Below, in pieces: positions 24,344 to 31,986 of a stretch of 41,973 bases of DNA. Under the pieces are notes generated by a model. The model saw nothing but the letters and a program-made list of their open reading frames with translations, searched no databases and was not told the DNA's origin. Within the stretch, counting starts at the first letter, position 1. Every line of letters begins with the position of its first letter. This DNA comes from Blautia sp. (lineage in GTDB: Bacteria > Bacillota > Clostridia > Lachnospirales > Lachnospiraceae). A program made the position numbers and the translations under genes. The stretch is from contig JALFGN010000129.1 of the NCBI GenBank assembly GCA_022777285.1, positions 1 through 41,973 on the forward strand, given 5' to 3'.

Positions 24344-25852
24344 ATGGCAAAAGCAATTATGGTACAGGGAACCATGTCAAATGCGGGAAAGAGTCTGTTG
24401 ACTGCAGGCTTGTGCCGTATTTTTAAACAGGACGGATATTCTGTGGCACCGTTTAAATCCCAGAATATGGCTTTGAATTCTTTTATTACAGAAGAAGGAC
24501 TGGAGATGGGGCGGGCCCAGGTGATGCAGGCAGAGGCGGCAGGCATTCGTCCTTTGGCACTGATGAATCCGATTTTGCTCAAACCGACGAATAATACGGG
24601 CAGTCAGGTGATCGTGAACGGGGAAGTTCTGGGCAACATGAGTGCAAGAGAATATTTTGCCTTTAAGAAGAATCTGCGGCCGAAAATTCAGGAAGCGTAT
24701 GATACCCTGGCTTCCATGTATGATATCATCGTCATCGAAGGAGCCGGAAGTCCGGCAGAAATCAATCTGAAACAGGAAGATCTGGTGAACATGGGCATGG
24801 CAAAGATGGCCAAGGCACCGGTACTTCTGGTGGGCGATATTGACAGAGGCGGGGTGTTTGCTCAGCTGGTAGGAACCGTGATGCTTCTGGAAGAAGAGGA
24901 ACGGGATATGGTAAAAGGATTGATCATCAATAAATTCCGTGGAGATAAGAGTATTCTGGATCCGGGTGTGGAGATGCTGGAAGAAAAGACCGGGATTCCG
25001 GTGGTCGGTGTTGCTCCTTATCTGCAGGTGGATGTGGAAGATGAAGACAGTCTTGCAGAACGGGTACGCGGAAGCCAGCATGTGGATCTGATCGATATTG
25101 CCGTAATCCGTCTGCCGAGAATTTCCAATTTTACCGATTTTAATGCACTGGAAGTGATTCCGGGCGTTTCGCTCCGTTATGTACAGTCTGTAAAAGATCT
25201 GAAAAATCCGGATATGATTCTTTTGCCAGGTTCCAAAAATACCATGGAGGATCTGCTCTGGATGCGGCAGAACGGGCTGGAAGCTGCTATTTTAAAAGAG
25301 GCAGCCAAGGGCAAGCTCATCTTTGGTATCTGCGGCGGTTACCAGATGCTGGGTGAGACGCTCTGGGATCCGGATGGAGTGGAAGCAGGAGGAAAAATCC
25401 GCGGTATGGGTCTGCTTCCTATGGATACCGTATTTCAGGGAGAGAAGACAAGGACAAGAGTGGAAGGAACCTTCGGAACAGTAGAAGGTCTGTTAAAAGA
25501 TATCAGTGGTGTGGAACTGGAAGGATATGAGATTCATATGGGGGTCTGCAAGCGAAAAGAAGGGGCAAAACCGCTTACGAAGATCCGGGATACCGTCAAT
25601 GGAACCGTAAAAATCGATGGTACTTATAAAGCAAATGTTTATGGTTCCTATGTGCATGGAATCTTTGATAAGGAAAAAGTGGCAGAGACGCTTGTAGGAG
25701 CAATCGGAAAACAAAAAGGACTGGATGTAAGTCAGATGACAGGTGTGGATTTTGCTGCATACAAAGAAAAACAGTATGATCTTCTTGCAGAAGGTTTGCG
25801 CCAATATCTTGACATGGACAAGATTTATGAGATACTGGAAGCAGGAATCTGA
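24344..25852 (+). CDS. cbiP: cobyric acid synthase
   Basis: Glutamine-dependent amidation of the b, d, e and g side chains of adenosylcobyrinate a,c-diamide. The 502-residue protein has a P-loop region [17 protein letters not shown] at the N-terminus, [13 protein letters not shown] near 36, [12 protein letters not shown]-type ATPase residues near 130, and a C-terminal amidotransferase domain with Cys330 in [13 protein letters not shown]. The ATG at 24344 has GGAAGGATAAG upstream; the longer frame from 24293 runs inside cobD and is rejected. 4 bp after cobD. Confidence 0.95.
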   Translation: MAKAIMVQGTMSNAGKSLLTAGLCRIFKQDGYSVAPFKSQNMALNSFITEEGLEMGRAQVMQAEAAGIRPLALMNPILLKPTNNTGSQVIVNGEVLGNMSAREYFAFKKNLRPKIQEAYDTLASMYDIIVIEGAGSPAEINLKQEDLVNMGMAKMAKAPVLLVGDIDRGGVFAQLVGTVMLLEEEERDMVKGLIINKFRGDKSILDPGVEMLEEKTGIPVVGVAPYLQVDVEDEDSLAERVRGSQHVDLIDIAVIRLPRISNFTDFNALEVIPGVSLRYVQSVKDLKNPDMILLPGSKNTMEDLLWMRQNGLEAAILKEAAKGKLIFGICGGYQMLGETLWDPDGVEAGGKIRGMGLLPMDTVFQGEKTRTRVEGTFGTVEGLLKDISGVELEGYEIHMGVCKRKEGAKPLTKIRDTVNGTVKIDGTYKANVYGSYVHGIFDKEKVAETLVGAIGKQKGLDVSQMTGVDFAAYKEKQYDLLAEGLRQYLDMDKIYEILEAGI

Positions 25853-25875
25853 AGACACAAGAAGGAGGCAGTCAG

Positions 25876-26526
25876 ATGAAAACAAAACTGGAAAATGTAC
25901 AGCCAAGAGAAATTGAGACAAGAAGCTTTGAGATTATTACAGAAGAACTGGGCGATCATAAGTTTCAGCCAGGAACGGAACTGATCGTAAAACGCTGCAT
26001 TCATACAAGTGCAGATTTTGAATATGCAGACAGCCTGTACTTCTCGGAGGGAGCAGTGGAGCAGGCCATAGAAGCCATCAAAAATGGGGCATCCATTGTC
26101 ACAGACACGCAGATGGCAAAAGCAGGAATCAATAAAAAGGCCCTTGGAAAATTCGGCGGAGAAGTGTTCTGCTTTATGTCGGATGAAGATGTGGCTGCAA
26201 AAGCAAAAGCAGAAGGAAGTACCCGGGCAGCAGCTTGTATGGATAAGGCAGCAGCGCTTGGAAAACCGGTGATTTTTGCAATTGGAAATGCACCGACTGC
26301 ACTGGTCCGTCTGTATGAATTGATACAGGAAAAGAAAATTTCTCCTTACCTGATCATCGGGGTTCCCGTAGGTTTTGTAAATGTGGTACAATCAAAGGAG
26401 ATGATCATGGAATCCGGGGCACCTTGTATTGTGGCAAAGGGACGCAAAGGCGGCAGCAATATTGCGGCTTGTATCTGTAACGCTCTGCTTTATATGATCG
26501 ACAATGAAAGAGATTACTGGAAATAG
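25876..26526 (+). CDS. cbiC: cobalt-precorrin-8 methylmutase
   Basis: Moves the methyl group from C11 to C12 to form cobyrinate. The 216-residue protein has the RCIHTSADFEYADSLYFS motif near residue 41, with the His expected to act in the 1,5-sigmatropic shift. IVTDTQMAKAGI near 75 and IGVPVGFVNVVQSKE near 162 are conserved in CbiC/CobH. A GAAGGAGG site lies before the ATG. Last enzyme gene of the cobalamin operon; no terminator follows, so the zinc-ribbon gene 26 bp downstream is probably on the same transcript. Confidence 0.95.
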   Translation: MKTKLENVQPREIETRSFEIITEELGDHKFQPGTELIVKRCIHTSADFEYADSLYFSEGAVEQAIEAIKNGASIVTDTQMAKAGINKKALGKFGGEVFCFMSDEDVAAKAKAEGSTRAAACMDKAAALGKPVIFAIGNAPTALVRLYELIQEKKISPYLIIGVPVGFVNVVQSKEMIMESGAPCIVAKGRKGGSNIAACICNALLYMIDNERDYWK

Positions 26527-26552
26527 TACGAGAGATAGGAAAGGGTGATACT

Positions 26553-27470
26553 TTGAAATGCGAAAGATGCGGTCATGAACTCGACGATACCGATTTGTTC
26601 TGTTCAAAATGCGGAAAAGCCGTATTTGAAGAGTATATGGATCTGGATGAAGAAGAGGAATCACGAGAGCAGATCATAGAAGAAATCCCGCAGGAACCGG
26701 AAAGAAAAAGAGAACCACGGAAAAGAAAACCGGAAAAAAAGAGTCCGGTATGGCTGATTGCAGGTTGTGTTCTTCTGGTATGTCTGCTTGTAGGGATTCT
26801 GTGGGGAATGCTTACAGTAAAGCAAATGGACGAGGAAAAGAAGTCCTATTACGGAGAGACCCAGCCTGTGGAAGACCTTGAGGAAGAGACCGCTTCCACA
26901 GAAAAAGAAGAGACAGAAAAGGGAGAGACGGAAGAAGAGAAACCGGAAGAAACGGTGAAAGAAGAAACGAAAGAAGAGGAAGCCAAACAGGAATCTTTTG
27001 TATTCACAGACAAAGACAGTGTAGATTTCAGTCAGTACAAAAAGATTTCCGTTGCTTTGGCGGAACAAAGCTCCATGGCTTACTCGGAAAACTATGATTA
27101 CAGTGCGAACAGTGCCGCAGACGGAGATAGTTCCACTTCCTGGCAGGAGGGACTGGACGGACTGGGTGAGGGAGCTGGAATCAAACTGAGTTTTGACAAA
27201 CCGCATAAGATTCGCTATATGGTTCTGTACCTGGGCAATTGGAGAAGTGACAGCATGTGGGAAAAGAATGCACGTCCTGCATGTCTTACCATAAATCTGG
27301 GCGATAAGCAGAGCAAGAATGTGGATTTTTCCGATGAAAAGAAAGCATTCTGTCTTTCTTTTGAGGAACCGGTAGAAGCTTCTTTTGTAAGTCTGTACAT
27401 ACATAAGGCTTACGGTGGTTCTCAGTGGAACGATAACTGTATCTCAGAAGTAGAGTTTTATGAAGAATAA
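26553..27470 (+). CDS. membrane-anchored zinc-ribbon protein with C-terminal discoidin/NADase-type glycan-binding-like domain
   Basis: A 305-residue protein of unknown function. It starts at TTG 26553 (behind AAAGGGTGAT), giving an N-terminal zinc ribbon with C3, C6, C17 and C20. One transmembrane helix follows at about 65-87 (SPVWLIAGCVLLVCLLVGIL and onward), preceded by a basic Arg/Lys-rich stretch. A low-complexity Glu/Lys/Thr linker covers about 95-150. The C-terminal 140 residues contain SADGDSSTSWQEGLDGLG, IRYMVLYLGNWRS and ISEVEFYEE, resembling the discoidin-like glycan-binding domain found next to some NADase domains. The zinc ribbon would be cytoplasmic and the lectin-like domain outside. 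Its place at the tail of a cobalamin operon is unexplained. Confidence 0.72.
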   Translation: MKCERCGHELDDTDLFCSKCGKAVFEEYMDLDEEEESREQIIEEIPQEPERKREPRKRKPEKKSPVWLIAGCVLLVCLLVGILWGMLTVKQMDEEKKSYYGETQPVEDLEEETASTEKEETEKGETEEEKPEETVKEETKEEEAKQESFVFTDKDSVDFSQYKKISVALAEQSSMAYSENYDYSANSAADGDSSTSWQEGLDGLGEGAGIKLSFDKPHKIRYMVLYLGNWRSDSMWEKNARPACLTINLGDKQSKNVDFSDEKKAFCLSFEEPVEASFVSLYIHKAYGGSQWNDNCISEVEFYEE

Positions 27471-27502
27471 ACATTAAGATGCAACAAAATCAAAAGTTTT
27501 CG

Positions 27503-27522
27503 AAACAGAAGCCTGTTTTTTT
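27503..27522 (+). terminator. weak intrinsic terminator after the zinc-ribbon gene
   Basis: A 6-bp stem AAACAG/CTGTTT (27503-27508 with 27513-27518, 4-nt loop) runs into further T residues. It is A/U-rich and short, so termination is probably partial. Confidence 0.4.
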
Positions 27523-27538
27523 GCAGTATTTTTTACGC

Positions 27539-27544
27539 TATAAT
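27539..27544 (+). promoter_or_regulatory. candidate -10 element upstream of the GH36-like gene
   Basis: A perfect TATAAT lies 30 bp before the start codon. The -35 region is only a T-rich tract (TTTTTT at about the right distance), so the promoter is plausible but poorly defined. Confidence 0.4.
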
Positions 27545-27574
27545 GATAGTTAAAAGAACAAGGAGGCAGATTTC

Positions 27575-29206
27575 ATGGTAAAAGAAATCAGAAAACTTGG
27601 AATTCCGGATTATATCGGGATTCAGACAGAAAAAGCACAGTTCTGGGGAAAACCGGAGCAGGGAAGTGTACAGACGGAAGATGTGGAAGTGACTGTGGAA
27701 CAGGGCGAAGAAAATGACGCGGTCATGCTCCATGCAAAGTATTCTGCTGTGAAATGGGTCAAGCTTCACTGGAACATGGAGATTTCTTCCAATGCCCGGA
27801 TTTTTGCGGATGAATGGGAACGCGGATATGGAAATATGGAATGGAAAGGTATGAATCCAAACCGGATGTTTCCATGGTATTTTCTCCATTATGGAGAAGA
27901 GACAAAGGTAGTCTGGGGAGCAGGTGTGATGGTGCGTCCCGGTGCTATGTGCCAGTGGCTGATGAATACGAAAGGAATCACCCTTTATCTGGATGTCCGC
28001 TGTGGTGGTGCAGGGGTACATTTAAAGGGAAGGACGCTTTGCGCAGCCAGAATCGTAAGCCGTGAATTTTCTCAGTGTACGGTCTTTGAAGCAGCCCGTG
28101 CGTTTTGTCGTGCTATGTGTCCGGATCCGGTCTTTCCGGAAAAACCGGTTTATGGAAGCAATAACTGGTATTATGCATATGGAGACAGTTCCCAGAAAGA
28201 GATTCTTCGAGATACCGACTATCTTTGCCGTCTGACAAAAGGTCTTGAGAATCCGCCGTTTATGGTTGTGGATGACTGTTGGCAGGAGCATCACAGACTG
28301 GAGGATTACAACGGAGGTCCCTGGAGAAAGGGAAATGCAAAATTCCCGGATATGAAGGGACTGGCCGATGCAATCAAGGAAAGAGGAGCCCGTCCGGGTA
28401 TCTGGGTACGTTTTCTTCTGAATGAAGACGAAGCCATTAAACCGGAATGGAGACTTTCTCATAATGGATGTCTGGATCCGTCTCATCCGGAAGCCAGAGC
28501 GTATATCCGTCAGGATATGGAAACCATCTGCAAATGGGGATATGAGCTTGTGAAACATGACTTTTCCACGTTTGATCTGTTTGGAAAATGGGGATTCCAG
28601 ATGAATCCACTGGTTACTTCCGATGGCTGGAGTTTTTATGACCGGACAAAGACCAGCGCAGAGATTGTTACCGATTTCTACCAGATGATCTGGGATGTGG
28701 CAAAAGAATATCAGGTCATCATCATCGGCTGTAATACCATCGGTCATCTGGGGGCAGGTCTGATGCAGCTGAACCGTATCGGCGATGATACCAGTGGAAA
28801 AAGATGGGAGAGAACCAGACAGCTGGGTGTCAATTCACTGGCTTTCCGCCTCATGCAGCACAGAACCTTTTATGATATTGATGCAGACTGTGTAGGAATT
28901 GCAGGAGCCATCAGCTGGGAAAAGAACAGACAGTGGTCCAGACTGCTTGCAAAGAGCGGTACCCCGTTTTTCCTGTCTGCAGTTCCGGATCTGCTGGATG
29001 AAGAGCAGGAAAAAGAACTGGCAGGATTTCTGGAAATCGCATCGAAACAGGAAATCCATGTGGTACCGTGTGACTGGCTTACAAACAGTTGTCCGGAAAT
29101 CTGGTCGGATGGAGAGACCACGGAAACCTATGACTGGTATGAAGAAAAAGGAATGGAATTTGATTATGAATCCATCCGTTATACAATGATGCAGTATGCA
29201 GATTAA
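27575..29206 (+). CDS. alpha-galactosidase-like glycoside hydrolase, clan GH-D (GH36-like)
   Basis: A 543-residue cytoplasmic protein (no signal peptide). An N-terminal beta-rich part is followed by a TIM barrel starting near residue 190 with YGSNNWYYAYGD. FMVVDDCWQ near 230 and RPGIWVRFLL near 272 are typical of the clan. The likely nucleophile is Asp329 in LVKHDFSTFDLFG, and the likely acid/base lies in IGDDTSG (Asp404 or Asp405). The family generally acts on alpha-galactosides or related sugars; the exact substrate cannot be told. AAGGAGG precedes the ATG. It is a single transcription unit between two cobalamin/cobalt units, ending in a bidirectional terminator. Confidence 0.8.
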   Translation: MVKEIRKLGIPDYIGIQTEKAQFWGKPEQGSVQTEDVEVTVEQGEENDAVMLHAKYSAVKWVKLHWNMEISSNARIFADEWERGYGNMEWKGMNPNRMFPWYFLHYGEETKVVWGAGVMVRPGAMCQWLMNTKGITLYLDVRCGGAGVHLKGRTLCAARIVSREFSQCTVFEAARAFCRAMCPDPVFPEKPVYGSNNWYYAYGDSSQKEILRDTDYLCRLTKGLENPPFMVVDDCWQEHHRLEDYNGGPWRKGNAKFPDMKGLADAIKERGARPGIWVRFLLNEDEAIKPEWRLSHNGCLDPSHPEARAYIRQDMETICKWGYELVKHDFSTFDLFGKWGFQMNPLVTSDGWSFYDRTKTSAEIVTDFYQMIWDVAKEYQVIIIGCNTIGHLGAGLMQLNRIGDDTSGKRWERTRQLGVNSLAFRLMQHRTFYDIDADCVGIAGAISWEKNRQWSRLLAKSGTPFFLSAVPDLLDEEQEKELAGFLEIASKQEIHVVPCDWLTNSCPEIWSDGETTETYDWYEEKGMEFDYESIRYTMMQYAD

Positions 29207-29246
29207 AAAAACTGCCGGCAGAAAATTTTCTGTCGGCAGTTTTTTT
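29205..29246. terminator. bidirectional terminator between convergent genes
   Basis: A 15-bp palindromic stem (ACTGCCGGCAGAAAA at 29211-29225 with its near-perfect complement at 29226-29240) is flanked by A-run and T-run on either side. It can stop both the GH36-like gene (+) and the cbiM-N-Q-O/K operon (-). Half of it lies right at the end of each gene. Confidence 0.9.
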
Positions 29247-30909
29247 AATATTCAGCGGCTTTTAAATGTTCTACAAAAATCTTACGGATTCCTTCGTATT
29301 CACCCAGACCTTTCAGAACCGGTGTGACTTTATAACCGGCTTCTTTGAATTTGTTGTACCAGGAATCCGGATCATCGCCTGCCATATCATTTTTGGCATG
29401 GTCGCCGGCAACAATCATAAAAGGAGCCAGGAACACTTCTTCCGGTTTATAGGCATCTACCATACGTTTGAGACTTTCCATGGAAGGATAGGCTTCTACG
29501 GTACCAAGGAAAATATTCGGGTAGCCTTTATCCTTAAAGGTATAGTCCAGAGCAGCGTAGATGGAATTTGCAAAGTGCGTGGTTCCATGTCCCATAAATA
29601 CAAGGGCCTGACTGGGTTTCAGCCAGGAAAAGGCATCGGTCAGCACCTGGATCACAGCATTGCTGTCTTCTTCAGAAGTAAGCAGTGGGGTACCAAACGA
29701 AATCGAAGAAAAGAATTCAGAATAAGAAAGAACATCCTCTTTCATCAAATCATTTTCGATTCCATTGATCACATGCGTAGGCTGAACCAGAACATCCGTA
29801 ATTCCGTCTGCTTTCATCTGTTCCATGGCCTCTTTTACATTCCTGACAGAAACCTGATCTCTTGTTTTCAGCTTTTTGATGATCATTTTGCTGGTCCATG
29901 CACGGTAAACCGGGTAGTCCGGGAACGCATCCCCCAGATCGCGTTCAATGGCATCAATGGTCACCTTTCGTGTGTCGTTGTGGCTGGTGCCGAAGCTTAC
30001 AACCAGAATGGCTTTTTTCTTTTTCTGTTCCACAGTGGTATTTCCTCCATAATATGTAGTGTTCAAATTTACATATGAAATATATTTTTCAAGGGTTTTC
30101 AGATTCTTTGGCAGAGGCAGTCCTGTTTTGAGGATTCCCTTCTTGCAAAGGCTGTCAAAGAGTTCCAGAACAGCAGGGGGTTCCAGATTGGTCTGGGCAA
30201 GTGCTGCCTTATTGGTAAAGACCTGTTCCGGTGTTCCGTGCATGAGAACCTTGCCTTCATGAAACAGCATGATCTGATCGGCCCATTCATAGGCATAGTT
30301 GACATCGTGGGTGGCCAGAAATACAGTAATGCCGGATTCGGTCATACGATCCACGATCTGGTTGACCAGAGTTGTGTGTTTGGGATCTAAAGCGGCTGCC
30401 GGTTCGTCCAGAATGATAATGTCCGGTTTCATGACGAGAATGTCTGCAATGGATACCTGTTTTTTCTGTCCGCCGCTTAAGGCGTGGGTCGGTTTGTGAC
30501 GAAAAGGCGTGATCTCCAGCTGGTCGATAACCGTTTCTACCGCTTCTTTGGCTGCTTTTTCGGAGAGACCCAGATTCAGAGCTCCAAAAGAAATTTCCTG
30601 ATAAACACTGGCAGAAAACAGCTGATTATCGGGATCCTGAAAGACGATTCCGATTTTACTGCGCAGTTTCAAAAGGCTTTTTTTGTCATAAGAATAGGGC
30701 GCACCATTATAGTACAACGTTCCGGAAGAGGGTTTGTGAATACCGGTACAGCAAAGAAAAAAAGTGGATTTTCCGGAACCGTTGGCTCCCATAAAAGCAA
30801 TCTTCTGACCTCTTTTGATTTCAAGAGAGAGACCGTTCAGGGAATGGGATTTTTCATCGTCATAGGAAAAATACAGATTGTCTGCTTTTAATATAATATC
30901 GTTGTTCAT
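29245..30909 (-). CDS. cbiOK: fusion of cobalt ECF transporter ATPase (CbiO) and anaerobic cobalt chelatase (CbiK)
   Basis: One 554-residue frame. Residues 1 to about 270 are CbiO: Walker A GANGSGKST near 41, signature LSGGQKKQVSIA near 143, Walker B DIIILDEPAAAL near 163 and the switch ATHD. After a short linker, residues about 293-554 are sirohydrochlorin cobaltochelatase CbiK with His441 (FMGHGTTH), Glu472 (GTVEAYPS) and His504 (VAGDHAKND). These sit at spacings that reproduce His145/Glu175/His207 of Salmonella CbiK with an offset of 296-297. Import and insertion of cobalt are thus on one chain. A GGAGGA site and GTG at the junction could also yield CbiK alone. The ATG overlaps the cbiQ stop. 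Confidence 0.93.
   Translation of the reverse strand: MNNDIILKADNLYFSYDDEKSHSLNGLSLEIKRGQKIAFMGANGSGKSTFFLCCTGIHKPSSGTLYYNGAPYSYDKKSLLKLRSKIGIVFQDPDNQLFSASVYQEISFGALNLGLSEKAAKEAVETVIDQLEITPFRHKPTHALSGGQKKQVSIADILVMKPDIIILDEPAAALDPKHTTLVNQIVDRMTESGITVFLATHDVNYAYEWADQIMLFHEGKVLMHGTPEQVFTNKAALAQTNLEPPAVLELFDSLCKKGILKTGLPLPKNLKTLEKYISYVNLNTTYYGGNTTVEQKKKKAILVVSFGTSHNDTRKVTIDAIERDLGDAFPDYPVYRAWTSKMIIKKLKTRDQVSVRNVKEAMEQMKADGITDVLVQPTHVINGIENDLMKEDVLSYSEFFSSISFGTPLLTSEEDSNAVIQVLTDAFSWLKPSQALVFMGHGTTHFANSIYAALDYTFKDKGYPNIFLGTVEAYPSMESLKRMVDAYKPEEVFLAPFMIVAGDHAKNDMAGDDPDSWYNKFKEAGYKVTPVLKGLGEYEGIRKIFVEHLKAAEY
30033..30048 (-). promoter_or_regulatory. internal ribosome-binding site and GTG start at the CbiO/CbiK junction
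   Basis: On the minus strand GGAGGA (30048-30043) is followed after 9 nt by an in-frame GTG (30033-30031) that begins VEQKKKKAILVVSFG, precisely the N-terminus expected of a stand-alone CbiK. Translation from it gives 262 residues, the normal size for CbiK. It may be a live start or a relic of two separate genes. Confidence 0.6.
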
Positions 30910-31682
30910 AGAAAGAATCTCCTCTGAATAAAAAGTACAAAAAGAAACAATTCAAAAACCGTGATCAGCACAATGATTTTTTTTCTGGGCGGGTGATCTT
31001 CAGTCAATACCCGGATCGTACCGTCGTAGCAACGGGCTTCCATGGAAGCGTAAAGGGCATTGGAACGTTTTACCGCCCGTATCATAAGCGCTGTGCAAAG
31101 CGCAGCAAAGGACTTCAGAGAAGTTCTGTAGTTTCGGTTTCCCAGTCTGCATTCCTGAGAGGTGGAAAGATAATAGGCTGTATCCAGCAGAATAAAGATA
31201 AAACGGTAGATCAGAAGCATCAGCTCGATCAGAAGCTTTGGACAATGCAGTTTTTCCAGTACCATGAGAATATCCGGCATAGGTGTATTCATGGATAGAA
31301 AATACAGGCAGGATACAGCAGCCAGTGCAGTCAGAATCAGCTGCAGGGCATAGAGAAATCCCTGCATACTGCCGGTGATGTACCAGTTGCCCAACTGTAA
31401 GGCAAACAAGTCCAGCGGTTCTTTTTTTACATTTACGATAATTGCCAGTGTACTGAGTAAAAGAAAAACCAGCGGAATACATAAAAAATGAAGATAGCGG
31501 AAAAGGGGGATTCTCCCTTTCCATACGGTTAGAATCCCCATAACAGCTAAAACAATCCCTGCAATGACCATGGAACGACTCATTACACAAAGAACCAGTG
31601 TAATCATGGCAAATGCAAATTTTTCACCGGCGTTTTCGTAGCGAAGACCGGAATTGTAACAGAGTTTATCGATCGTAATCAA
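30906..31682 (-). CDS. cbiQ: cobalt ECF transporter, transmembrane (T) component
   Basis: Membrane scaffold that couples the ATPase CbiO to the substrate-binding subunit CbiM. The 258-residue protein is very hydrophobic, with about five helices, and has the coupling-helix type motif ALMIRAVKRSNALYASMEARCY near 200, characteristic of the T component (long positively charged helix before the last membrane segment). The start is a TTG at 31682, behind AAAGGTGA at the end of cbiN; no ATG is available near it. Overlaps the cbiO/K start by 4 bp (ATGA). Confidence 0.93.
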   Translation of the reverse strand: MITIDKLCYNSGLRYENAGEKFAFAMITLVLCVMSRSMVIAGIVLAVMGILTVWKGRIPLFRYLHFLCIPLVFLLLSTLAIIVNVKKEPLDLFALQLGNWYITGSMQGFLYALQLILTALAAVSCLYFLSMNTPMPDILMVLEKLHCPKLLIELMLLIYRFIFILLDTAYYLSTSQECRLGNRNYRTSLKSFAALCTALMIRAVKRSNALYASMEARCYDGTIRVLTEDHPPRKKIIVLITVFELFLFVLFIQRRFFL

Positions 31683-31685
31683 AAA

Positions 31686-31985
31686 TCATTCACCTTTTCC
31701 AAGTTTTTTTCTTTCGACAAAACGGCCCATGAAGAAAGCGATAATTCCTACTCCAATGGAAGACTGGATACAGAAGAGAAGGCTTTCTACTTCCCCGGGA
31801 AGTTCATGTCCCAACAGTTTTTCCAGGATGGGCTCTGCGATGGGTTCGTATCCGGAATCCACTTCCTCTACCACCTGACTTCCGGCATCATCGGAACCGC
31901 CAAACTCGGCTTCTTTTAATGCGAACAGAGGGATAAAAGCAATTAATACGACCAGAATCAGTAAAAGGATCACTTTCTTTTTCAT
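31686..31985 (-). CDS. cbiN: cobalt transport auxiliary membrane protein
   Basis: Small 99-residue protein with two membrane helices (about 4-24 and 69-89) joined by an acidic outward loop with EAEFGGSDDAGSQ and SGYEPIAEPI, the usual CbiN pattern. In this family it helps CbiM load cobalt. A GGAGGG site at the end of cbiM precedes its ATG; 1 bp gap from cbiM and 3 bp from cbiQ. Confidence 0.94.
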   Translation of the reverse strand: MKKKVILLLILVVLIAFIPLFALKEAEFGGSDDAGSQVVEEVDSGYEPIAEPILEKLLGHELPGEVESLLFCIQSSIGVGIIAFFMGRFVERKKLGKGE

Positions 31986-31986
31986 T

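Noticed and set aside
26880-26995. Glu-codon-rich repetitive stretch considered as a DNA repeat or CRISPR-like array
   Set aside because: It lies inside the zinc-ribbon protein gene and encodes an irregular acidic linker; there are no regular repeats or spacers.
29266-30891. Plus-strand open frames opposite cbiO/K
   Set aside because: Shadow frames; the minus-strand product has complete ABC and CbiK motifs.
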